Origin: Bradyrhizobium sp. 1(2017)
Lineage (GTDB): Bacteria; Pseudomonadota; Alphaproteobacteria; Rhizobiales; Xanthobacteraceae
Direction of reading: 5' to 3'
NCBI RefSeq assembly: GCF_011602485.2
Contig: NZ_CP050022.2
Location: forward strand, 6,592,001 to 6,656,000
Length of the DNA: 64,000 nucleotides
Shown: positions 42,328-50,042 of the stretch, one piece after another
Position numbering within the stretch: the first letter of the stretch is position 1
Layout: every line of letters starts with the position of its first letter
Made by a program: the position numbers and the translations under genes
Notes under the pieces: model-generated
Told to the model about the DNA's origin: nothing
Database searches by the model: none
What the model saw: the letters and a program-made list of their open reading frames with translations, nothing else

Positions 42328-43692
42328 TCAGGCCTGGCCCCGGCGCTTCACCGGTGCGGTCTCCGGCATCAGGCTCATCGCGACAAGCCCGACGCCTGCC
42401 GCAAGCAGGAGGTACCAGGCCGGCGCCAGCGGATTGCCGGTGACGTGGAGGAGCCAGGTGACCACAAGCTGCGCCGTGCCGCCGAAGCTCGCGATCGCCA
42501 CCGCATAGACGGTCGCGAACACGCCGCCGCGGATGTTCTGGGGCAGCGCCTCGGTGAAGGTCGCATAGAACGCCGTGAACGGCAGCGCGGCGACGATCGA
42601 CAGCATGCCGAAGCCGGCCAGAAGCGACAGCGCGCCCGGTGCGTGGACGATCCACAGGAAGGTCGGATAGGTGAGCAGGAGGGTCGCGAGCTGCGGCCAG
42701 ATCATGACCGGCTTGCGGCCGAGACGATCGGCGAGCCATCCGCCGAGAAGTGCGCCGACGAACTGAATGCCGTTGCTGACCAGGGACACGGCAAAGGCCA
42801 GTGTCGACGACACGTGCAAAGTGTTCTGCGCATAGGTCGTCATATATTGCGTGACATAGGTCGAGATCGTGCCGCTCGCCAAAATCATCAGCGCCAGCGC
42901 GATGACACCGAGATGACGCCGGGCCTGCGAGAGGTGGCCGGTGCTTTCCTTGACCGCGATGCCAGCGTCGGGGTGCGAAATCGTCTCCGGCAGCGTCCGC
43001 CGCATCCAGAGCCCGAATGGCAGGCAGACGGCACCGATCAGGAATGCCAGCCGCCAGCCATGGGACTGCAGCATCTCCGGCGCCATGGTCCTGGTCAGGA
43101 TGACGCCGACCAGCGCGCCAGCGGTCGCGGCGATCTCCTGGCTCGCCGGCTGCCAGGCCACGGCCAGCGCCCGATGCGCGGGCGGGGCGATCTCGACGAG
43201 ATAGGCAGTGGTCGGTCCGACCTCGCCGCCCAGCGCGAAGCCCTGCACCATGCGCGCCGCGATCACGATGATGGGCGCGGCGAGCCCGATCGATTGATAG
43301 GACGGCGTGAGCGCGATGGTCAGGATCGACAGCCCCATCAGGGCAAAGCTGAGCAGCATGGCGGGACGCCGGCCGATGCGGTCCGAATAGATGCCGAGCA
43401 CGATTCCGCCGATCGGCCGCGTCACGAAGCCGGCGCCGAAGGTCGCCAGCGACAGCATCAGGGTGCCGTACTCGCTTCCGGTCGGGAAGAAAGTGTGGCC
43501 GATCTGGATGGCGAAGAAGCTGTAGGTGATGAAGTCGTAGAACTCGAGCATGTTGCCGATGGTGGCCGCCAATGCTGCACGCTTGACGTTGAACGGCGCG
43601 CCTTGCTCGATTTGCGACGACACTCTGACATTCCCGGCATTGGCTCGTGCGCTGGACTTAACCGCATAGCTGCGTTGCATCGCAACATCCAT
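42328..43692 (-). CDS. MFS transporter, MHS (metabolite:H+ symporter) type
   Basis: A 454-residue membrane protein with 12 predicted helices. ATIGNMLEFYDFITYSFFAI is the MHS start, loops GIYSDRIGRRPAMLLSFALM and GGWLADRLGRKPVMIWPQ are the MFS signatures, and MVQGFALGGEVGPTTAYLVE is typical. It resembles citrate/tricarballylate transporters of this group, but the substrate is unknown. It is divergent from the MarR gene over a 403-base gap. Confidence 0.9.
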   Translation of the reverse strand: MDVAMQRSYAVKSSARANAGNVRVSSQIEQGAPFNVKRAALAATIGNMLEFYDFITYSFFAIQIGHTFFPTGSEYGTLMLSLATFGAGFVTRPIGGIVLGIYSDRIGRRPAMLLSFALMGLSILTIALTPSYQSIGLAAPIIVIAARMVQGFALGGEVGPTTAYLVEIAPPAHRALAVAWQPASQEIAATAGALVGVILTRTMAPEMLQSHGWRLAFLIGAVCLPFGLWMRRTLPETISHPDAGIAVKESTGHLSQARRHLGVIALALMILASGTISTYVTQYMTTYAQNTLHVSSTLAFAVSLVSNGIQFVGALLGGWLADRLGRKPVMIWPQLATLLLTYPTFLWIVHAPGALSLLAGFGMLSIVAALPFTAFYATFTEALPQNIRGGVFATVYAVAIASFGGTAQLVVTWLLHVTGNPLAPAWYLLLAAGVGLVAMSLMPETAPVKRRGQA

Positions 43693-44095
43693 TAACCGAG
43701 AAAGTTGGTTCTCTCCGGCCCGTCACGCCGCTCGGCGTTGCAGGTGATGCGGCCCCTCGCGCCGTCGAGACGCTCGAGCCGCAACAAATGGGCATCGCGG
43801 TGGCGACAATGACACATCATGTTGCTCAGTCACCGCACATCATCGTCAATCCGTGCGTGAGCTGTCGTGATTTGACTGAAATTTTCAGAGGAGTTGAGCC
43901 GAGTGATTTACTCGAACTTTCTTTGTGACGCTCTAGTTCCACGGCACCGGAAGTTCCATCGCCGACACGGAGAAGCAGCTTCTGACGCGATGCGCCCTCC
44001 AAAACGAAGGATCGCTCGGTGCTTCATTCTCGTCCACGCAGATTGCGCTTACTCATGGCTCAATTGAATAAAGCTTTATCCGACCTGGAATTGAA
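43693..44095. other. 403-base gap between MHS transporter and MarR genes
   Basis: No gene is seen. The right half is visibly more AT-rich than the surroundings. It holds CTGAAA-T-TTTCAG (43876-43888) and the AT-rich palindrome just before the MarR ATG (separate entry). It must contain divergent promoters; no confident -35/-10 was picked. Confidence 0.5.
44068..44079. promoter_or_regulatory. AT-rich palindrome upstream of the MarR gene
   Basis: ATAAAGCTTTAT is a perfect 12-bp palindrome 16 bases before the ATG. MarR-family proteins often repress themselves through AT-rich palindromes in this position, so this may be an autoregulatory site. Confidence 0.4.
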
Positions 44096-44674
44096 ATGAA
44101 TTTGGCTCGCGAATCGATTGAACTGTTGGAGCAGGTCGCGCGAATCCTGTGGTTCGAAGGCACCAAGCACGGATTGCGCGATCGCGAATGGATGGCGCTG
44201 CGGTTCCTCTCCCGCGCCAACCCGTTCTCCCGGACGCCTTCGGCGCTGGCGAGTTACGTCGGGACCACGCGCGGCACCGCTTCATTCATCATCGGCGAGC
44301 TCGAGCGGCTGGGTTATCTCGAGCGGAAGCGCTCGGCCAAGGACAAGCGCTCGGTGATGCTGAGCGTGACGCAGCAGGGCAAGAAGTTCCTGGTGCGCGA
44401 CCCCGTCAACGTGCTCATCGAGGCGATTGCCGCCCTCGACGCCGACGTCAAGATCCGCTTTCGCGACACGTTCCGGCATGTGCTGGATCATTCGGATGCG
44501 GCCGAGCAGCGGCACCACACCGACGTTTGCAGGCGATGCATCTTCTTACGGGAAGATCGCACCGCCGCGGACGGCAAGACGAGTGTGGAGTTCAGCTGCC
44601 GCCTGTTTCGTGCGCCGATCGCGGAGACGGAGGTCGATCTGCTCTGCACCAGCTTCGAACATCACCGTCAATAG
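44096..44674 (+). CDS. MarR-family winged-helix regulator with cysteine-rich C-terminus
   Basis: 192 residues. The winged helix spans about 30-100: EWMALRFLSRANPFSRTPSA, ASYVGTTRGTASFIIGELER and the wing ERKRSAKDKRSVMLSVTQQG. The C-terminus is longer than in usual MarR proteins and holds Cys145-x2-Cys148, Cys168, Cys184 and His140, His141, His189 and His190. That pattern could bind a metal or act as a redox switch. A palindrome lies just upstream of the start. The convergent neighbour is a coiled-coil membrane protein of the flagellar side. Confidence 0.9.
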   Translation: MNLARESIELLEQVARILWFEGTKHGLRDREWMALRFLSRANPFSRTPSALASYVGTTRGTASFIIGELERLGYLERKRSAKDKRSVMLSVTQQGKKFLVRDPVNVLIEAIAALDADVKIRFRDTFRHVLDHSDAAEQRHHTDVCRRCIFLREDRTAADGKTSVEFSCRLFRAPIAETEVDLLCTSFEHHRQ

Positions 44675-44687
44675 ACGGCCGCTTCGA

Positions 44688-45626
44688 TCACGGCGCCGCC
44701 TTGCGCGACGAATAGATGACGCCTCCGCTTGACTCCACGACCAGACGGCCGTTCTCGTTTCGGATGTCCTCGATACGGCCGAGCCCGGGCACCTGCTGTC
44801 CCAGCACGGCTTCGATGACGCCGTTCGGGCTTTGCAGGATCGCAATTCCTTCATAGGCCTGGCGGACCGACCAACCCTTGATCACCTTGCGCGGCGCCGA
44901 CGGAGGAACCGAGCCCGTGATCTCGGGCGCAGCGACCGAGGCCATCATCGGCATGGCCTGGGTCGCCGTCGGCTGCGATGCAACGGTGGCGGGCACCGGA
45001 GCCTGGGCCTGCACCTGGGCAAGCTTGTCGAGCTTCGCCGTAGAGGACGAGCTCACCCGCTCGATGCGGTCCAGGTTCTCGGCAAACCTGCCGAAGCGGT
45101 CATTGGTCGCCTTGCTCGATTGATCGACCGCGGTGCGCAGGCCGTCGAGATTTTCGGACACGCCCGACACCTGCTTGCGCAGCTGCGCGACCGTCTCGCG
45201 CAGATTCCTGATCTCCGTATTGGCGGCAATGTTGTTCTGGGCGGGCTGCGTGGTGGTGAGATAGGCGATCACGCCGGTGCAGGCGCAGACCACCAGGACA
45301 GCGGCGACCGCCAGCGTCGCGAGCGGTACGACCCATGTCGGACGCGGCGCCGGCGGCTTGGCAACGATCACGGCCGGCTTGATCACGGCCGGCGCAGGCT
45401 TGGGTATTGCCATCTTGTCGAGACGCGCCTTGGCGCGAATGCGCTTCAACCCCTCGAGCGCCTCTTTCGCCAGCGCTTCGTCGCTGGCCGCAACACGCTT
45501 TGCGCTCGCGGCAGGCTTGGTCGCTCGTGCTGCATTGTCCTTGATATCGCCCATCTCCGGAGCCGGCTTCGCCGCCGCGGAAACACCAGCGGTCGCGTCG
45601 GGACGAGCTTGTCCATCGGACAACAT
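44688..45626 (-). CDS. single-pass membrane protein with coiled coil, unknown function
   Basis: 312 residues. N-terminal 97 residues are cytoplasmic, Ala/Lys/Pro-rich (IPKPAPAVIKPAVIVAKPPA). One transmembrane helix spans about 98-123. A coiled coil (about 135-205, IRNLRETVAQLRKQV and on) follows, then an Ala/Pro linker, and a compact C-terminal domain (GWSVRQAYEGIAILQSPNGV to VIYSSRK) outside the membrane. No family is recognised. ATG 45626 is preferred, though the frame is open further upstream. It is the gene nearest the flagellar locus, but that link is only positional. Confidence 0.75.
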   Translation of the reverse strand: MLSDGQARPDATAGVSAAAKPAPEMGDIKDNAARATKPAASAKRVAASDEALAKEALEGLKRIRAKARLDKMAIPKPAPAVIKPAVIVAKPPAPRPTWVVPLATLAVAAVLVVCACTGVIAYLTTTQPAQNNIAANTEIRNLRETVAQLRKQVSGVSENLDGLRTAVDQSSKATNDRFGRFAENLDRIERVSSSSTAKLDKLAQVQAQAPVPATVASQPTATQAMPMMASVAAPEITGSVPPSAPRKVIKGWSVRQAYEGIAILQSPNGVIEAVLGQQVPGLGRIEDIRNENGRLVVESSGGVIYSSRKAAP

Positions 45627-46445
45627 GTGGAAATGCTCCGTTCGGTTCGATCTGTCGAACGGCAACGTATGTGTCGAAGCTTGCCTGAAACGTACGCGTC
45701 GAAAACTTTTCATCGCGCGCCATGCGGCGTCAGATGAGTTGAACGCGCCACGCACGTGGCGAGAGTGCGACTCGAAAGACACACCCTTGCCAAGTTTTGG
45801 CCAAGCTGGAGTCTCGCCGCCACATGTGAGTCGAATTGTCGCACACCGAACCAGGGCGGTGAGAGTCAATCCCGGGTTGAAAACCCATCGAATTGCAGGG
45901 CGGGCGGCACCACCCAAAACGGCTGTGTTTGTACGGGGATGCGGAACTTTAGAACCACCACGGTGCAGAACTGGTTTAGATTCTAAATCAACTGATGCGA
46001 TTGGAAATACAAAGAAACAACTCGAAACAAACCAATAGCATCAAGCACACGTAGCAATCGCTTTGTGGCACACGCTTGATCGGAATTGGGCAATCGTTAC
46101 GGTCCTAGCAAGTGATTCTCGCCAGTTGGCGAGGAGATCGACACAGTTTCAGTCGTGTTCGGACGCATGAGCAACTTGGCGCAACTGATCTAGGTCGTTT
46201 CTCAATCCGCTCCGCGAGGTGATCGATAAGACACCCGCCGGGCCTCACGCAGTAAGCGTTCAGTATCGAGTTCGAAGTAGCAGGCCTGCGAGACGCAGGC
46301 ACTGAATGCGTAGGGCTGCCCGCGAATATCGAAACCATAACAACGGTTCGCGGGATGGAATGTCGTCAAACAGCATCGTTGCCGAGCCGGGGCATCACAA
46401 ACAACCAACCGGCCGCAACAAGTGCGAAACAGGGGCGAAAGACTG
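45627..46445. other. 819-base AT-richer gap upstream of ftcR
   Basis: No convincing gene is seen. The stretch from about 45,900 to 46,200 is visibly poorer in GC than flanking genes. It holds TTTAG-ATT-CTAAA (45975-45987). A frame of about 68 codons on the minus strand (46202-46408) would need a TTG start and is not called. The region probably holds the ftcR promoter, possibly long-range control sites. Confidence 0.5.
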
Positions 46446-47216
46446 ATGTATATTATCGTTGATGATCGCGAGAGCGTCGCGAACAGCTACGTCGGAGGGC
46501 TCGTTCGCGAAGGTGTATCGTCGATCGGCTTCTCCTCCGGAGAATTCTGGGACTGGCTGCAATCTGCGAGCGAATCGGACCTCGCGGCCGTGGACGCTTT
46601 CCTGCTCGGGGACTGCGATGGCCGCGGAAGCCTGCCGCGGGCGATGCGCAAGCGTTCCTCGGCTCCCATCATCGCCATGAGCGGCCAGAAGATGCTCAAG
46701 AACACGCTGGAGCTGTTCGAGTCGGGCGTCGACGACGTCGTGCACGTCCCGATTCACCTGCGCGAGATCCTCGCCCGGACGGCCGCGATCGCGCGCCGCC
46801 GGGTGGGCGAGTTGCCGAGGCCCTGCGAGACCAGGATCCAGGTCTTCTTCAACGGGCGCGACCCCGAGATTGCGGGCCACGCCCTCACCCTGCCCCGCCG
46901 CGAATTGCGCATTCTCGAATATATGGTGAGCAATCACGGCAAGTGGATCACCAAGACGCAGATCTTCAACGCGGTCTACGGCATCTTCGAGGCGACCTTC
47001 GACGAGAGCGTCATCGAGAGCCACGTCAGCAAGCTGCGCAAGAAACTCCGCGACCGACTCGGCTTCGACGCGATCGTGGCCCGGCGCTACGTCGGCTATC
47101 GTCTCAACATCCCCGCCGGCGAAACCCTCGACGTACCGATGCAGGAGCTCGGCGAGGTCGGAATCCTCCTGAACAGGGCGCACGCCGCCCCGGCAGCGTA
47201 TCCGGCAGGCAATTAG
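46446..47216 (+). CDS. ftcR: flagellar transcriptional regulator FtcR (Rem/LafR-type)
   Basis: A 256-residue OmpR-like response regulator that is the flagellar master activator in Brucella and other Rhizobiales. The receiver-like domain (1-110) starts MYIIVDDRESVANSYV; Asp6/Asp7 are present, an acidic patch LLGDCDGRG lies near the phospho-site, but the conserved Lys before Pro102 is Val (HVPIHLREI). The winged helix (about 140-225) includes LPRRELRILEYMVSNHGKWI, ESHVSKLRKKLRDRLG and RRYVGYRL. ATG 46446 gives the normal start. No cognate histidine kinase is nearby. Convergent with the flagellar operon it probably controls. Confidence 0.92.
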   Translation: MYIIVDDRESVANSYVGGLVREGVSSIGFSSGEFWDWLQSASESDLAAVDAFLLGDCDGRGSLPRAMRKRSSAPIIAMSGQKMLKNTLELFESGVDDVVHVPIHLREILARTAAIARRRVGELPRPCETRIQVFFNGRDPEIAGHALTLPRRELRILEYMVSNHGKWITKTQIFNAVYGIFEATFDESVIESHVSKLRKKLRDRLGFDAIVARRYVGYRLNIPAGETLDVPMQELGEVGILLNRAHAAPAAYPAGN

Positions 47217-47244
47217 CGTCACGGCACAGCGCTGCAAGACTGAC

Positions 47245-47280
47245 AACGGCCTCTGCGAAGTCCCCTTCGCGGAGGCCGTT
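47245..47280. terminator. hairpin between ftcR and the flagellar operon end
   Basis: AACGGCCTC-TGCGAAG-TCCCC-TTCGCG-GAGGCCGTT forms a long stem between convergent genes, 29 bases after the ftcR stop. A T-run is lacking, so it is a probable but not certain bidirectional terminator. Confidence 0.6.
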
Positions 47281-47387
47281 GAACATCCAGCGGCGGAAAT
47301 CGCGGATTTCAGGCGCGCCCGAGCGGCGATCGACCTGGCGCCAGCTCAAGCCGCTATCCGAGCGGAAGCAACGTTCCAGGTCTGCCC

Positions 47388-47846
47388 CTACGGCTTCTGC
47401 TGGAATTCTTCCTTCGACACGTAGTTGAAGTCTTCGACCAGGACGTCCTGAATCACGTCGGCCTGCATCCGTTCGTTGACGCGCTGCTTGATGGCTGTCG
47501 TCAGGACGGACAGGTCGTAGCGGGCGAGCTTCCTGAAATCGAGCCGATCGTCGGCGTAGATCCTGCGGAAGGCTTCGTCGACGACGAACGGCTCAGGCGG
47601 AACGCTGAGCTGGTGCATCGTCCGCGCCTCGACGGTATAGACGAAGCGCGCGACAATGTAGCCCTGCACGTTGCCGTTCTCGACCATCGGCACGCTCAGC
47701 GCCCGCGTCTTCTGGTATTGCAGCCCGTCGAGATACTCGTCCTTCGCCGGCGGCAGGCTGCCGTTCTCCTTCCAATAGGCCACGGCATAGCTCGTGCCCG
47801 CGGTCAGGATGCATACCCAGAGCCCGGCCAGCACCAGCCTGATCAT
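47388..47846 (-). CDS. membrane-anchored protein of the flagellar operon, unknown function
   Basis: 152 residues. One N-terminal membrane helix (IRLVLAGLWVCILTAGTSYA, 2-21), then a periplasmic part with PMVENGNVQGYIVARFVYTV and a helical C-terminus (TAIKQRVNERMQADVIQDVL). The overall plan of one N-terminal anchor followed by a small periplasmic domain resembles FliL, but sequence similarity is not evident. Its ATG overlaps the stop of the FlgN-like gene (ATGA), so it is the last coupled gene of the flagellar operon. Confidence 0.75.
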   Translation of the reverse strand: MIRLVLAGLWVCILTAGTSYAVAYWKENGSLPPAKDEYLDGLQYQKTRALSVPMVENGNVQGYIVARFVYTVEARTMHQLSVPPEPFVVDEAFRRIYADDRLDFRKLARYDLSVLTTAIKQRVNERMQADVIQDVLVEDFNYVSKEEFQQKP

Positions 47847-48349
47847 TTTCCATCCTGTGCGGCGCGGCCGGTATAGGTGCCGTCCGACTCGGCGTCCTTG
47901 ACGGCCTTGACGATGATGGCCGCGACCTCGCGCACCGCGTCGTAATGCATCTCGAGGACGGAGCGATTGCGTTCCAGCTTCTCGCGCAGCCGCTGGATCT
48001 CCTCGGTGATCTCGATCTCGCCGCCCAGATGCATCCGTGCCCGCATCAGGCGGGCGAATTCGAGCATGCTCCGGCTCTTCCGCGCGCTGAAATCGTCGAA
48101 ATCGATCTTCTTTCCGGTCGCGAGCGCAACCGTCTCCTCCTCGACGATGCTTTCGAGCCGGCGGATCGCCGCCAGCAGGCCGCGCATCTCGTCCGATCGC
48201 GCCGCGACAGTGTCCGCGGTCACCACCTCGCTGCCGGGATCCGGCAGCAGAGCGGGCAGCAGCGCATCGGCCGCTGCTTCCGTCGCCGCCTCGATGTCCG
48301 CAACCGGCTGCTCCATCACCAGGGCCGCCGCGCCTTCTTGTACCTGCAT
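47843..48349 (-). CDS. FlgN-like flagellar export chaperone candidate
   Basis: 168 residues, soluble. After a variable acidic N-terminus (about 60 residues) the core reads EMRGLLAAIRRLESIVEEET, then LATGKKIDFDDFSARKSRSM, and a long coiled-coil tail (EIQRLREKLERNRSVLEMHY). The helix plan and the E-E-x-x-A-L...K-x-x-x-L pattern resemble FlgN, the export chaperone for FlgK and FlgL, both of which are encoded in this operon. The assignment is by pattern, not certain. ATG 48349 follows GAAGGGTGA; a TTG at 48367 is possible. Confidence 0.75.
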   Translation of the reverse strand: MQVQEGAAALVMEQPVADIEAATEAAADALLPALLPDPGSEVVTADTVAARSDEMRGLLAAIRRLESIVEEETVALATGKKIDFDDFSARKSRSMLEFARLMRARMHLGGEIEITEEIQRLREKLERNRSVLEMHYDAVREVAAIIVKAVKDAESDGTYTGRAAQDGK

Positions 48350-48390
48350 CGCAAATTCACCCTTCAACTTCTGTCACCATTCCCGGATCG

Positions 48391-48867
48391 TCATCCGGCC
48401 TTTCCCGCAACGTCCGGTGCCGGCGGGTGTGCGGCAGCGAGCTGCCTGGCTATGCCAATGCCCTTGCCCTTGGCCAGCTGGCTACCGAGCTGCTCCGCCA
48501 GCATCGACTTCCAGACGCTGCCGGCCGTGCCCTTGCCGAAGACCTCCTCCGAATCCTTCGGCAGCATCGTCTCGACGAAGGTCTGGAGGATGAAGGCCTC
48601 GAACTTCCGGTACACCTCCCCGGAGGCAGGCGCCTTGATCACCTGCACCGGTGCGCCGTTCGCCGCGTCCAGCTGCGCGTCGGACATCGTCGTCACGGAT
48701 CGGTCGGCCGCCGCCTTGGCCTTGCCGACCTCCGCCTCCATCGTGGCGGCGAAATCGGCGTCTGAAGGCTTGAGCGCGTCGAGCTTCGCGGTTGCCGCGC
48801 GCTGGGCCACGGGGTCGGCGGCTTCGAGGACGTCGAGGACGAGGTCGGGGGTCGCGGTCACGATCAT
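48391..48867 (-). CDS. flgJ: FlgJ-like rod-binding protein (no muramidase domain)
   Basis: 158 residues. The C-terminal half has the FlgJ N-domain signature: YRKFEAFILQTFVETMLPKD, then SVWKSMLAEQLGSQLAKG and KGIGIARQL. In FlgJ this part caps the growing rod. The muramidase domain of enterobacterial FlgJ is absent, as is usual in alphaproteobacteria; the separate SLT enzyme at 57597-58178 probably replaces it. ATG 48867 is chosen because it overlaps the previous gene's stop (ATGA), as elsewhere here; 48900 is an alternative. Confidence 0.88.
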   Translation of the reverse strand: MIVTATPDLVLDVLEAADPVAQRAATAKLDALKPSDADFAATMEAEVGKAKAAADRSVTTMSDAQLDAANGAPVQVIKAPASGEVYRKFEAFILQTFVETMLPKDSEEVFGKGTAGSVWKSMLAEQLGSQLAKGKGIGIARQLAAAHPPAPDVAGKAG

Positions 48868-49283
48868 GTCTGGTTCCGGCTGGCTGGCCGCAACGTCCAC
48901 TCGCGCGCGGCTGGGCTTGTTCCCGTCAATTCCTCGAGCGAGCGCTTTTCCGCATCACGGAGCTTGTCGGCGAGAGCCGCCTTGGCCACTTCCTCGAGCT
49001 GCTTCACACGCCGGCTCTCCGCGCGAACCTGGTCGAGCTGCCGCAAGGCCTGCTCCTTCACGGCGCGCGCGCCGAGACTCGTCCTGTTGAGACGCCGCGC
49101 GATCGACTCGCTCGACGAGCCCGCCGGCGGCTTGCCGTCGTTGAGGGCCCCGACCAGCCATTCCTGCTCGTCCTGCAAGCTGCGCTCCTGCTGCCGCAGT
49201 TGCGCAAGCTGCCATTCGGACAGCCGGAGCTGGAGCTTCACCAGCGAGACCATCCGACCGAGCTTGTCAGCGCGCGACGCCAT
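48864..49283 (-). CDS. coiled-coil flagellar operon protein, FliJ-like candidate
   Basis: 139 residues, almost entirely predicted helical and charged: LGRMVSLVKLQLRLSEWQLA, QLRQQERSLQDEQEWLVGAL and ALRQLDQVRAESRRVKQLEE. Length and two-helix coiled-coil design match FliJ, the stalk of the flagellar export ATPase complex, but sequence motifs are weak. It starts six bases after the fliR stop with GCGGAGTG upstream, and its stop overlaps the flgJ start. No other fliJ candidate is in the window. Confidence 0.75.
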   Translation of the reverse strand: MASRADKLGRMVSLVKLQLRLSEWQLAQLRQQERSLQDEQEWLVGALNDGKPPAGSSSESIARRLNRTSLGARAVKEQALRQLDQVRAESRRVKQLEEVAKAALADKLRDAEKRSLEELTGTSPAAREWTLRPASRNQT

Positions 49284-49289
49284 GACCGT

Positions 49290-50042
49290 TCACTCCGCAA
49301 GCCACGACGAGACACCGAGCATGAACTGCGTCAGAAGCTCGTCGCTGGTGAGATAGAGCAGCAGGAAGCCGCCGAACAGCACGAAGGGCACCGATATGAA
49401 ATAGACCGGAATGGCCGGGGTCAGCTTGTTGATCAGGCCGACCGCGAGGTTGACGATGACCGAATAGACGATGAAGGGGCTCGTGATCCGCAGCGTCAAC
49501 ACGAACGCTTCCGACAGGCGCCCGACGAGAAGGTCGAGCGCCACGCTGCCGCCGAGCCTGCTCCCGGGATGCCAGACGTCGTAGGAGTTCATCAGCCCGC
49601 GCAGCACCTGCCAATGCTGATCGGTCATGAAGAACAGCGTGGTGACCGCCGCCATGATCAGCGGCACCAGGGCCGGCGCCGGATCGGTGTCGCCGATTGG
49701 CGTGCCCGGGATGTTGCTGAGCCCGATCGCGCTCGCCATCACCGTCGCCATGGTCTGTAGCGCCAGGAAGAACACGCGCCCACCGAGCCCGATGACGCTG
49801 CCGACCACGAGCTCGGAGCAGATCAGGAGCGCCAGCGTCAGCGGCGCCGCGTTGTCCGTGAGCGGTTTCAACACCGCGATCAGGATCGGCGTCAACGCGA
49901 ACGTCGTGACGAGCGCGACGAACAGGCGGACCTGGGGCGGAACGTTCACGCTGGAATAGCCGGGCACCAGCATCAGGCAGGCACCGATGCGGCAGAACAC
50001 GATGAAGGTCACCAGCACGCTGTCGGCGAGGCCCGCGATCAC
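49290..50042 (-). CDS. fliR: flagellar biosynthesis protein FliR
   Basis: A 250-residue export-gate membrane protein. [20 protein letters not shown] and [20 protein letters not shown] near the start are standard, then [20 protein letters not shown] and the C-terminal [20 protein letters not shown]. The GTG at 50042 overlaps the flhA stop (GTGA), which fits the family N-terminus; the ATG options lie far inside flhA. FliR packs with FliP and FliQ as the secretion pore. Confidence 0.95.
   Translation of the reverse strand: MIAGLADSVLVTFIVFCRIGACLMLVPGYSSVNVPPQVRLFVALVTTFALTPILIAVLKPLTDNAAPLTLALLICSELVVGSVIGLGGRVFFLALQTMATVMASAIGLSNIPGTPIGDTDPAPALVPLIMAAVTTLFFMTDQHWQVLRGLMNSYDVWHPGSRLGGSVALDLLVGRLSEAFVLTLRITSPFIVYSVIVNLAVGLINKLTPAIPVYFISVPFVLFGGFLLLYLTSDELLTQFMLGVSSWLAE

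Noticed and set aside
46066..46080. TGGCAC followed by TTGAT, resembling a sigma-54 promoter before ftcR
   Set aside because: The spacing between the GG and the GC-like box is one base short and the GC of the -12 element is GA, so it does not meet the sigma-54 consensus.
46202..46408. A 68-codon minus-strand reading frame in the gap upstream of ftcR
   Set aside because: It would need a TTG start, has no evident ribosome-binding site, and its sequence matches nothing recognised.
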